Positions 30,151-38,182 of a stretch of 38,182 nucleotides of DNA are shown here, one piece after another. The notes below the pieces were generated by a model that made no database searches, had not been told where the DNA came from, and was given only the letters and a program-made list of their open reading frames with translations. This DNA is from Priapulus caudatus. Taxonomy: Eukaryota > Priapulida > Priapulimorpha > Priapulimorphida > Priapulidae. A program made the translations under genes and the position numbers. The stretch spans positions 928,452 to 966,633 of the forward strand of contig NW_014577099.1 of the NCBI RefSeq assembly GCF_000485595.1. The letters run 5' to 3'. Every line of letters starts with the position of its first letter. The stretch's first letter is position 1.

Positions 30151-31784
30151 AATTGTACAATAGACTGAATTGAGAGGAACAGTTGCTCTAAAATAAATAA
30201 ATAAATGATCGAACTTAGAATAATAATGATAATAATATTACTGATTTTTGAATAGTCGAACAAGGGATCGTGTTATTCGATCTGTGAATGTAAATATTTA
30301 AAACAATTGCTTATTATATACAATATAAACTAATACAATTACAATAACTTAGCAGTACATAGGCTGTGTACCTTTAAGTGCTATGTTGTACCTTTAAGTT
30401 TTGCTAAATGCACTCTAAGCCTCAAACTTGTGTCCTCAGTTTCTTTGCAGTTCTACTATAATTCAAAGTGCACATAACATAAATTTGTTATCCCTGACTG
30501 GATTCCGTTAAATATCAGAGCATCACTACATGTTACTTCTAAGTTGCATTTCCTAATACGCATAAGAAATCAAATGTCGTCTCAGGGTGCGAAATTAACA
30601 GTCCGGAGTCAAATACTTCCTGATTTACTGCCGGACTCCCTGATTTGACATATGCAGGAGTCCGCGTGGCTTCCTGAAAATTCTGCAATACTAAAAAAAA
30701 ATTGCCAGATGTGCAACCGCATGAATCTTCAAAATAAGCACATGCGTTATTGTTAATATCTTTAATTTTGAACTTCAAACTGCGGACTCCCTCATTTTGC
30801 TGCGGACTACCTCGTTTTGAGGGTAGGCTTTGTTCAAAAGTTAATTTCTACAACCTGTGTCTGCATACACTATCTGCAAAAATCACCCCTATAAGCATGC
30901 CCACTTCATACAGGTATGCCTATACAGTGGTCTCCACTTTGTATCAGAACACTGCCTTATCATGACATTTCCATGGGTTCTGACCTGTTTGTATAAACCA
31001 GTGACCGCTATTAAAACCTAATAAATCATTCTGAGGATACTTTCTAATTTTAGAAGAGATGACACAGCAAGGTGCGCATTGCATTATGACAAGGGGGTTG
31101 CATGTTTCCATAATTGTAGTGTTATTACGCTGTTTCTCACACCGATGTCTCCAATGGTGGCTCTTGCGCCCCCGCAGTCCCTTCACATAAGATCTTGTAT
31201 GCCAGGTACGACATACAATGTGGGGATGGCCCACCATGGATGAACGACAGAGCCATGAACATTCCAGCCATTTAGATCTCTCTCTCTCTCTCTATAATCC
31301 ATCTATCATCCATAATCTCTCTATGATCTCTCTATATCTATGATCCACGTCTTAGGTTATCTCGTGTTTGAATGCACTTGGAATATCACAAACTGCTAGA
31401 GCTGCACGAGCATGTGAGGACAGGGTTGGAGGCGAATTTGATGCAGAAATGTGCAACTGGAAAAGAGACATCGAGTTGAGTTGATGACTTCTTTTTTTAT
31501 ACATTAGGTAATCTGTTGTTCTCGAGAACATGTGGGGTATATATCTATTGCATTTCTTGCGACCTAATGGTTCCTTATTGTATCCCCCGCGACGAAGTTC
31601 GCCGGGGATACTATGGTTTCATGTCTGTCCAGCCGCTCGCCGCCGCCGCCGCAGACCCTTTCCCTTCCGCTCTAGAACTCGACCCTTAATTGACCTAACG
31701 CGACCAAACTTGGTATACTTAAACATCTTGGGGAGAAGGTGTGTCGCGTACCAAAACCAGGAGATATTTCATTCATACTAGATT
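30151..31784. other. AT-rich spacer with a retroposon-like hairpin and TC microsatellite
   Basis: No gene recognised. 31274-31294 is a (TC)n microsatellite. 31578-31610 has TATCCCCCGCGACGAAGTTC followed by GCCGGGGATACTATGGTTT, a GC stem-loop in the style of LINE/SINE 3' ends. The region 30590-30815 repeats GGACTCC-type words (CCGGACTCCCTGATTTGAC, GCGGACTCCCTCATTTTG). Confidence 0.4.
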
Positions 31785-32352
31785 GCGGGGGGATACATGT
31801 GGTTGGCGACAACTGCCATTTCTAGTTTCATCATTAGTCCTGCTCGCCCCACCTCTTGCCAGTAGTGAAGTGGCATTTTGCTAGGCCCAAAGTGAACGAT
31901 GTGCCGGATGTCTGCCACCTGAATCCCCATGCGAAAGTCTATGGTGCAGATGAAGAGGCGGATGGCCGATTCCTTTTTGGTGAAATTTTGCAGGACATAT
32001 TGTTCATGGAGAGGACTGATGATGCCATGATACATAGAGATGATCAGGTTTTCGGATGAATGCGATTTGTTCTGCCAGGCCGCTTCTCCCAAACGATATA
32101 GCAGGTCTTCATATACTGTGGCGACATGATTAATTGACCTGCAACACAATTGTGATTGTAACTAACAACTAAATGAACAGTTGTTGGCATTTAAAGTTAT
32201 TTAGTTATTAAAAAATAAATAGTATCGTACCTGCAGTAAATAATAGTCTTTTTAGCATTTAGCCCTGTTGACCTCAGGTCGTCCACTAGCCACTGCACCT
32301 CATGCAGATAATCTTTCACACCGGTCTTCCAGTCCAGGTAGATGTTCTTCCT
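31785..32352 (-). pseudogene. RecQ-like helicase, C-terminal half
   Basis: Two exons on minus: 32352-32231 (KNIYLDWKTGVKDYLHEVQW, then LNAKKTIIYCR, donor TGCAG/GTACG) and from 32138 (acceptor TTGTTGCAG). They join in phase inside an Arg codon to give TIIYCRSINHVATVYEDLLY. Next come MYHGIISPLHEQYVLQNF (motif IV), IRLFICTIDFRMGIQVADI (motif V; the usual AFGMGI is altered to DFRMGI), HIVHFGPSK and YWQEVGRAG (motif VI). After GRAG homology is lost and a stop falls at about 31786. A further piece with FLTATC, motif III-like, may lie at 32540-32630. It covers the part that the 9.5-10.1 kb copy lacks, but the order on the chromosome is wrong for one interrupted gene. Confidence 0.75.
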
Positions 32353-32639
32353 TTGAGATAGCATTTGTTAGAAAAAGATACTTGTTACACAAAATTTTGT
32401 TTTTGAACATTATAAACAGTTTTTGAATGAGCTATGAAATAAATTATATAGATATATAAACATTGTAAGTTATTACAACCGGTGTGGAACTGCTGCGATG
32501 GTTGTAACCTGATTGGAGAACATTGACTGTCAAGAATTGAAAAGCAATGCAGTGCTCTGTTGCATGTCGCTGTCAAAAACAACATGCGGACTGGACGATC
32601 GAGTATATCTTCCTAACCTCCTTGTATCATCCCGGAAAT

Positions 32640-34344
32640 CAAGTCCACTGATGTAAATAACAATAAACTTGAACAAACAAAATGAATAAGCCGTGATAAT
32701 TAAAATTTAACCGTAATTGGAACGAACACGCTGAGGTGGGAATTGTTTGCTATCAGTTCGCATTTCCAGAGAGCTGGCTGCGCGTAAGGCTGAGATAGTA
32801 CACAGGATGGAGGTGTAAATGGTACGCGTAGATTAGCTGAATAAGAATTAGCTGATTTAACTATTATGGCTTTCTCTAGGTGTCATATATGTCTGTGCGG
32901 ACGCGACAACATGGTGTTCAGCTGGTTATGCGTCTTTCTGTGCCTCACGTGCCATGGTTTACCTCTGCACATGTGCGTGCGTGTTTCGCATTACGAATGA
33001 GCCGTACCTCTACTTCATCTACGGCCTGTGTAGCAGTTTTTTCATAGCTTTGTTTACTGCTGCATCGTTTGGCTCTAATCTCATTGCTAGAACAGTGTCT
33101 ATATCAATTGTCTTAGGACGCATCAGTGACATCTGAGTGGTAGCTAACGTCGAAGTGGCCTGTGAGATGCGTGAGTCGGTAGTATTGTGTCCCTTTGGGG
33201 GGTGTGTTCCTGTAAATTTAGTAAGGCACAGTCGAACTGCACATTTGCTTAGCATGATTTGCACTTTTTACAGCAGCCTTCTGTCTTCTTTCCTTTGCGT
33301 AGTACGCGAGATGACTTTGTTGGTTTGGAATCTATATTCCGTTGCAACAATCTCTGTTACTCCTTGCTGACAAACGTGTGCCCATTGATCGCTGTGTGCG
33401 ATTTTGGAATCCGAATCTTGTCAAAGTGGGACTTTGTCTTGGCAATCACCGATTGTCGAGAGCCGTGTCTCGTAGTATAGTCAGACAATATTGCTAAAAT
33501 GGAATTAAATTCCGTACAAAATTTTTTCACCAAGTGTTAAAGGTGTCTACTAACCATATTTCAGAAATTTAAATCCAACTCTTGTTAGGGACAACCGTGA
33601 CAGCTGCTGAAAGTTGGGTACCGGAACCTTATTCCGGGAAAAAATTGAAAAATTTCATTCTCCTTAGCAAGCTTGTGAGGGGGTCCAAACTATGGGTTTT
33701 CATGATTCGTGAATGATTACACGCTATTTGTTTTGCACCAAAACACACTCATTGCAGTCAAAAACGACAACACTTCATGCTTTCTTCTCGGTTGCAAACC
33801 TTTTTTCTTGTGCAAATAAACATTATTTGTGCATAAGTTAAACAAGTAGCTTTATTGTTCTATTTAATTTCTCGTAATACTCGTTTGAAACTGCCTCCAC
33901 AATGTCAATGTCTCAGGAGTCAAGCGTCTGGTCTTTCATCCATGGCCTCTACTTCATGCTATGGATACCAGTTTCAATGAAATGTCTTTACAAACTATCG
34001 CAATGCTTAGAGATGCACTTACACCTTCTTCCTGCAGTGAACCTTCGTTCTTGCAATTGTCCATTACAATTCAGCTTGTGAACTATCACCTCCCAGACCA
34101 TGGTGGCTCTTACTGTTGCCGCACTCATAACATTATTCACTACCGTCCTCCATAGCACTGGTCTAAGACATGCTCTGCAGCAGCATCCAGTCCCGGGTTT
34201 GGAGATAGGCACGGAGAGAATGCTGTGCAGCTGAAGAAGCATCAGTTTTTTTCATGCAAATGAGTCCATACATATTTATATTGTAGGGTATACTTGCACT
34301 GTCATGCATGATAATACAAGGATCTGTTTGATTTGGTCAGGCTC
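32640..34344. other. Gene-free region
   Basis: No convincing homology on either strand. A minus segment at 33136-33019 (PKTIDIDTVLAMRLEPNDAA) sits after an acceptor-like TACCACTCAG and has protein-like composition, but I cannot name it. The rest appears non-coding. Confidence 0.35.
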
Positions 34345-34991
34345 TCATTGATGTAGATTGTAGATTGACCCTGCTGAAGTGAAACCTAGGCCTCTTGCTG
34401 TTCCTGCATTTTTTCTGCCAGCGTAGAACAGGTCTCTAGCATCACGCCTCACAAATCTCACAATTATAGCTGGATTAGCCCCAGATCTAGGTGTTGGTAA
34501 TCTATGCGAGATGCTGATATCATTTTTTAGGGGTACCTGCACTTGATTTGCCAAGTTGAGAATGAGGGTATTAGTACATTCACGCTTAGTTTGCGGTATC
34601 CCTGCGACTTCGACAGTATCCCTGCGACCGTACTGCTTGAGGTCATTTATTGCAGCGTTAGTTGAGAGAAGTCTCTCAGAAGTGGATTTCAATATTTTGT
34701 TTTCATCCTAAATGATTTTCATTTTGTTGAGGGCTTTTTCTAGGTTGGTTTTCATTGAATCATATTGAGTTATATATCATTTGATCATATCATTTGATAT
34801 ATGTCCCCTGTATCTTTGTTTATAACAGAGAGTAACTTCCATCTAGAGTTTTTCTCACCTCCGTTTCGATGTGGGCGATGTTAGATGTTATCCGTTGCTC
34901 CATACTGCGTAGAATGGGCTGGAAAGTCGTCCTCTTTTATTCCCAATTCGTCTTCTGAGTCATGACGTACGGATCTCTTGCTGCGTGACAT
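34345..34991 (-). pseudogene. LINE ORF1-like protein, broken
   Basis: A minus ATG at 34991 opens MSRSKRSVRHDSEDELG. A frame break follows, with QPILRSMEQRITSNIAHIET (coiled-coil-like) in another frame. After in-frame stops the third part reads NDLKQYGRRDTVEVAGIP, DISISHRLPTPRSG and AIIVRFVRRDARDLFYAGRK, the RNA-binding core characteristic of ORF1 proteins of CR1/L1-style LINEs. It carries several stops and frame changes, so a relic. No endonuclease or RT follows on the left side. Confidence 0.75.
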
Positions 34992-35036
34992 TGCTTGCTT
35001 CTCAAGTGTTATGTTCCGATGATGTGATGACTCTCC

Positions 35037-35090
35037 TATCGATGATATACAGTGATGATATACAACGATGATATACAACGATGAACGGTG
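35037..35090. repeat. Short tandem repeat (GATGATATACAAC, three copies)
   Basis: Three near-identical 13-base units between the LINE ORF1 relic and the transposase. Non-coding. Confidence 0.8.
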
Positions 35091-35140
35091 ATACGAAATC
35101 TCTAAGCTGAAGTAGTGAAACCTTTTATGAAAATTTTTTA

Positions 35141-35957
35141 CATTTAAATTTTGTGTTCGCTCTGTTAGGACCAGCAGCCTATAATCTCCAGGAGCGTGCA
35201 ACAAATCTAAGTCCAGAAGACCAGTTTTTTCTTACTGTCATGAAACTGCGGCAAGCAAAGGAAGACCTAGAACTTGGGTTCATGTTTAAAATTAGTGAGT
35301 GCAGTTTCTGCCATTGTAATTAACTTCGTATATTTCCAGTTCAAAGAAATAAATGTGTGGCCGAGTAAAGGCCTTATTCAGTAGTACATGCCTGTAAATT
35401 TTGGAAAACGGTTTCTTTCAACCAGAGTTGTATTGGATGCCACAGAAATTCCAATACAGAAACCAACCAATGTGGAATCACAATCGGCCACATTTTCAAC
35501 CTATAAAAACAAGAATACTCTAAAATCCATGATTGGTATTTCTCCACGTGGCGCAGTTTCATACGTTAGTGATTGTTACGGTGGTTCAGCTAGTGACAGA
35601 CAAATAATAGAGAGATCAGAACTCGTGTCAAAAAGCCCCTGTATGTTCGTAACAGGTGATAGTATTATGGCTGACCGTGGTATAATGGTGCAAGACCTGT
35701 TTGCAGCATTAGATGTTAAACTGAACAGTCCTACTTTTTTGAAAGGAAAACGTCAGCTTGAACCTCAGCAAGTTGTCCAAGACAGGCGCATAGTTTCAAA
35801 AAGGATTCATGTAGAGAGAGTGATAGGATTAGCCAAAACGTATAAAATTCGACAGCATCCATTGGTCAGCACCAAAGTTCCACTCGGTTCACGAATTGTC
35901 TACATATGTTTCATGTTCTGTAATTTGAGACCATCAATTGTGGGAAAACTTGCTTAA
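35141..35957 (+). pseudogene. ISL2EU/Harbinger-like DDE_Tnp_4 transposase, one frameshift and one nonsense codon
   Basis: DDE transposase of a cut-and-paste element. From 35141 the frame reads LLGPAAYNL, LSPEDQFFLTVMKLRQAKED and LELGFMFKISEC. A 1- or 2-base indel at about 35304 moves it to VSAIVINFVYFQFKEINVWP. TAG at 35382-35384 interrupts just before YMPVNFGKRF. After this a clean frame runs to 35957 with the triad: DATEIPIQKP (Asp), GDSIMADRGIM (Asp) and KRIHVERVIGL (Glu). Hence the catalytic core is intact but the chain is broken upstream. The N-terminal THAP domain expected in this family is absent; LINE ORF1 sequence lies there instead. A YqaJ-type nuclease gene converges from the other strand 65 bases downstream. 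Confidence 0.88.
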
Positions 35958-36021
35958 AAATGAAGAAATTATATTATTATATGCTTATCATTTATTTCAC
36001 AGGTTTCATATGTTCAGCCAT

Positions 36022-36465
36022 TTACAGATTTTTTTCAATATACTTCAAGAGATCTTTATTAAAAAATTCATGAAGTTTAGGAATGCGTTCCCGAGTACAA
36101 AAGGCTTCATCATACATTATTTCCTCAACGAATATATCCTTGAATACATAAACAATGAAATAACAAATGTTCCTGTTTGTTATGTGTAATTGCCCTTGAA
36201 TTTGAATGAAATAATTATGTGACCTTTTAAGATGTAACGCACCATCATTCGATTTTTCCAAAAAAGGAAAGTTACCATCCGTTGCATTGATTTTGTCAAC
36301 ATCACAACTCTTATACTTGACTTCCACAATATATTTAGAATCAATAATTCCATCTGGTGTTGCCCCAATGAATGGAATATCTGGCCGAATGAAAAAATCA
36401 CATGGTAAAACTTTTAGATTATATAATTTCTCTAATTCTTTGATAGCTAAATTTTCAAACTGTCG
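36022..36465 (-). pseudogene. YqaJ-like (lambda exonuclease family) nuclease, 5' end interrupted
   Basis: The minus frame from about 36465 reads FENLAIKELEKLYNLKVLP, RPDIPFIGATPDGIID (catalytic Asp), YIVEVKYKSC (E-x-K), HNYFIQIQGQLHIT (Q-x-Q) and IMYDEAFC, ending LLKYIEKNL with a stop at 36022. That Asp / E-x-K / Q order is the YqaJ/lambda-exonuclease active site. A TGA stands just upstream of FENLAI and the expected N-terminal third is not evident. As far as I recall, ISL2EU transposons carry such a nuclease beside their transposase, which explains the convergent pair. Confidence 0.82.
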
Positions 36466-36469
36466 TCAA

Positions 36470-38182
36470 GATTGTGCTTCATGTATTTGAGTAACTGAAT
36501 TATTACTGTTGCACTAACTCATATTTCTCCTCTGTCATCTGAGATTTCCCTAAATCTGGAGGCTGTGATGCGCGAACATCAAACCAAAGTAACGATTGAC
36601 TCTGTGCATGAGTTTTTTAATTCATATCTGTAGATTTTTCTGTTTGATACCTAAAAATAAACTGAAGGTAAACTGAAATAAACGTTTTTATCCTAATGCA
36701 GTCAAAAATAAAACTTATTTTATTTTATCAAGGCTCAAGATGGCATTTGTTTCACTTACTATCTAATTCTTTTACTTATTAATAAAAAAATATTTCAATG
36801 ACTCTTTTTTCGGACAATGTATATCGAATTCGTATATTTGTATCCTTTAGTTGAGACATATAAGAACCCAGTACTCTGTGAATGGTTTTTCTAGGTATGA
36901 GTGGTCATGGACAGCATCCTGTAAATTTGCTTTGGAATATATATAGCGGAGTGGAAATATCAGTTACTGTATTACTGCAGAAAGTTTATCACAGTTCTGA
37001 CATGGTCCTGGTATCCTGGTGGTTTCCTGTAGTAAGCTGGATGCGGGTCGTCAAGATTTGGTTTTTTATTGCAGGGTAAATTCGCAGTTTTATTGGAGAT
37101 CTGTAAATAATTTTAAAAGATACATTTATTTTAGTAAAAGTGCATAGCTCAAACAAAATTTTATTAAAATTTTGGGCAAAGAAATTTCTAAGTTTACGTT
37201 CAGACTTATCTAGGTTTGTGAATGATTTAAGTGTCTCTGTGCAGGTCTGACACCATAAGTCCCCTTCTTCCACAAAATTTAAACCAACATTAGCAAAACC
37301 ATTGCGACATGTTTGCATGTTGAATGCGGACCTTTCCCTGCAAAAAATTTTTTTTTTATTCACAATCGCTGTTGAGTACCTCACCATTAAGCTTCATTTT
37401 TATTTTGTATGAATAGGACACCTGGAAATTAAATTATCATTTGTAGGTTAAAAAATTTAAACCCAGGTTTTATGAAAAATTTAAATATAAATGGAAATTA
37501 AATATACTAGTGAAACCATTGTTTATATATTGCATAATTTAAATTTATCAATTATCTTTTTTTTCATTGCAGCCCTTACGATGCCTGTCAGATATAAATA
37601 ATTTTGCCAACAGAAGCTACATGCATCATCCATTCTGTTGGTCACTATAGATAAGCATTAAATCTTGCAATTCACTCCATCTTTGATAATCGCCGTGACA
37701 TATCACCTATATTTATGCAAATCTGCTAATTAAATTTGTAAAATGACCGTTTGTATGAGTGCCAACTCTAGTGAATTATAATATTAAGGGTAACGAGATA
37801 TTCATCTAAGTGTGTATCAGAGAAAGTAAAAATAATAAAGATCTCAGTATAAGTCAGGGTGGGGCTTCCTAATAAATGGTGTTGCGATTCACAACATGGG
37901 TTTAATAGAGGGAAGACAGTGTTTACTTGCATCAGCGCCCTCTGAAAAAAGGATTGGTAAAGTGCGAAATGGTGGAAATGGTACGCTGAACTACCTCTTC
38001 AGATTTCATTCGATATCTCAGCTCTCTCGTTCATGAAGTTTTTGAGCACTCACGGTGTTTCTCACAGGCCTTCGGCATCTGGGGTGTGGTTACTGCTGAA
38101 TTAGCGTCCACACATGCTCGGAGGCGTCTCGTGCCTGGGTCGACGCGGTCACGTAACCTGGCAGCTGCCTATAGAATATTTA
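36470..38182. other. AT-rich region to window end
   Basis: No assigned gene. A minus segment 37335-37190 after an acceptor-like TTTTTTTTTGCAG reads MQTCRNGFANVGLNFVEEGD and LWCQTCTETLKSF, with Cys spacing that might be a zinc-binding piece, but I do not recognise it. The rest is non-coding in appearance. Confidence 0.35.

Noticed and set aside
33019-33264. Minus ORF with PKTIDIDTVLAMRLEPNDAA
   Set aside because: Protein-like, but short, unassigned and without a partner exon; not enough to call a gene.
35295-35339. An intron in the DDE transposase (GTGAGT ... TTTCCAG)
   Set aside because: The supposed intron itself encodes VSAIVINFVYFQ, which continues the family sequence; a one- or two-base indel explains the frame change better.
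36989-37387. Minus ORF with a Cys-rich segment (LWCQTCTETLKSF)
   Set aside because: Cys spacing does not match a zinc-finger family I can name, and the second half of the frame looks non-coding.

Overview
This window looks like repeat-rich nuclear DNA from an invertebrate metazoan, not a prokaryote. Coding segments are split by GT-AG introns, most coding matter is eukaryotic transposon debris (BEL/Pao, LINE, MULE, ISL2EU-like DDE plus YqaJ), and long stretches are AT-rich with mini- and microsatellites. A sponge, cnidarian or lophotrochozoan would fit, but the sequence alone does not fix the phylum. No rRNA, CRISPR array or bacterial operon is visible.

Layout. 1-530 is a heptanucleotide minisatellite. 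545-1950 is the 3' end of a BEL/Pao retroelement (decayed pol, purine tract, start of an LTR). From about 10.1 kb down to 1.95 kb the minus strand carries five gene pieces one behind another: a RecQ-like helicase N-half (broken), a THAP-domain fragment (broken), a PIF1-like helicase with clean introns but a mutated P-loop, the first 136 residues of a kinesin motor domain in three well-spliced exons, and C2H2 zinc-finger exons. None is a complete gene. 10.8 kb has an 80-bp palindromic insertion with a 9-bp target duplication. 11.75-12.6 kb (minus) is an open frame that resembles a mononegavirus nucleoprotein and is probably an endogenous viral relic; it abuts a TGCG/TG satellite. 15.2-17.9 kb (minus) is a MULE transposase with a complete DDE triad and SWIM finger, broken by one homopolymer frameshift and a second shift near the C terminus. 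20.2-21.9 kb (minus) is the one clearly intact gene: a 584-residue protein kinase fused to a C-terminal papain-like domain.

Repeats. A 164-bp tandem unit occurs at 18.0-18.9, 19.3-19.45 and 27.0-27.3 kb. At 18.9 kb it carries a 432-bp MITE with 15-bp terminal inverted repeats and a 6-bp target duplication, and the same junction recurs at 27.3 kb. A roughly 322-bp unit built around a long stem-loop is arrayed at 23.0-24.05 kb and occurs once inverted at 14.2-14.5 kb. 27.56-30.15 kb is a nest of BEL/Pao pol fragments, a 110-bp segment shared with the viral-like ORF, and a LINE 3' end. 31.8-32.35 kb holds a RecQ-like helicase C-half. 34.3-35.0 kb is a LINE ORF1 relic. 35.1-36.5 kb is an ISL2EU-type pair: DDE transposase on plus and YqaJ nuclease on minus, converging.

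How it fits together. There is no operon-like cooperation except the ISL2EU transposase/YqaJ pair. The window reads as a sink for mobile elements and captured gene fragments, in which the kinase/papain-like fusion is the best candidate for a functional and poorly described protein.
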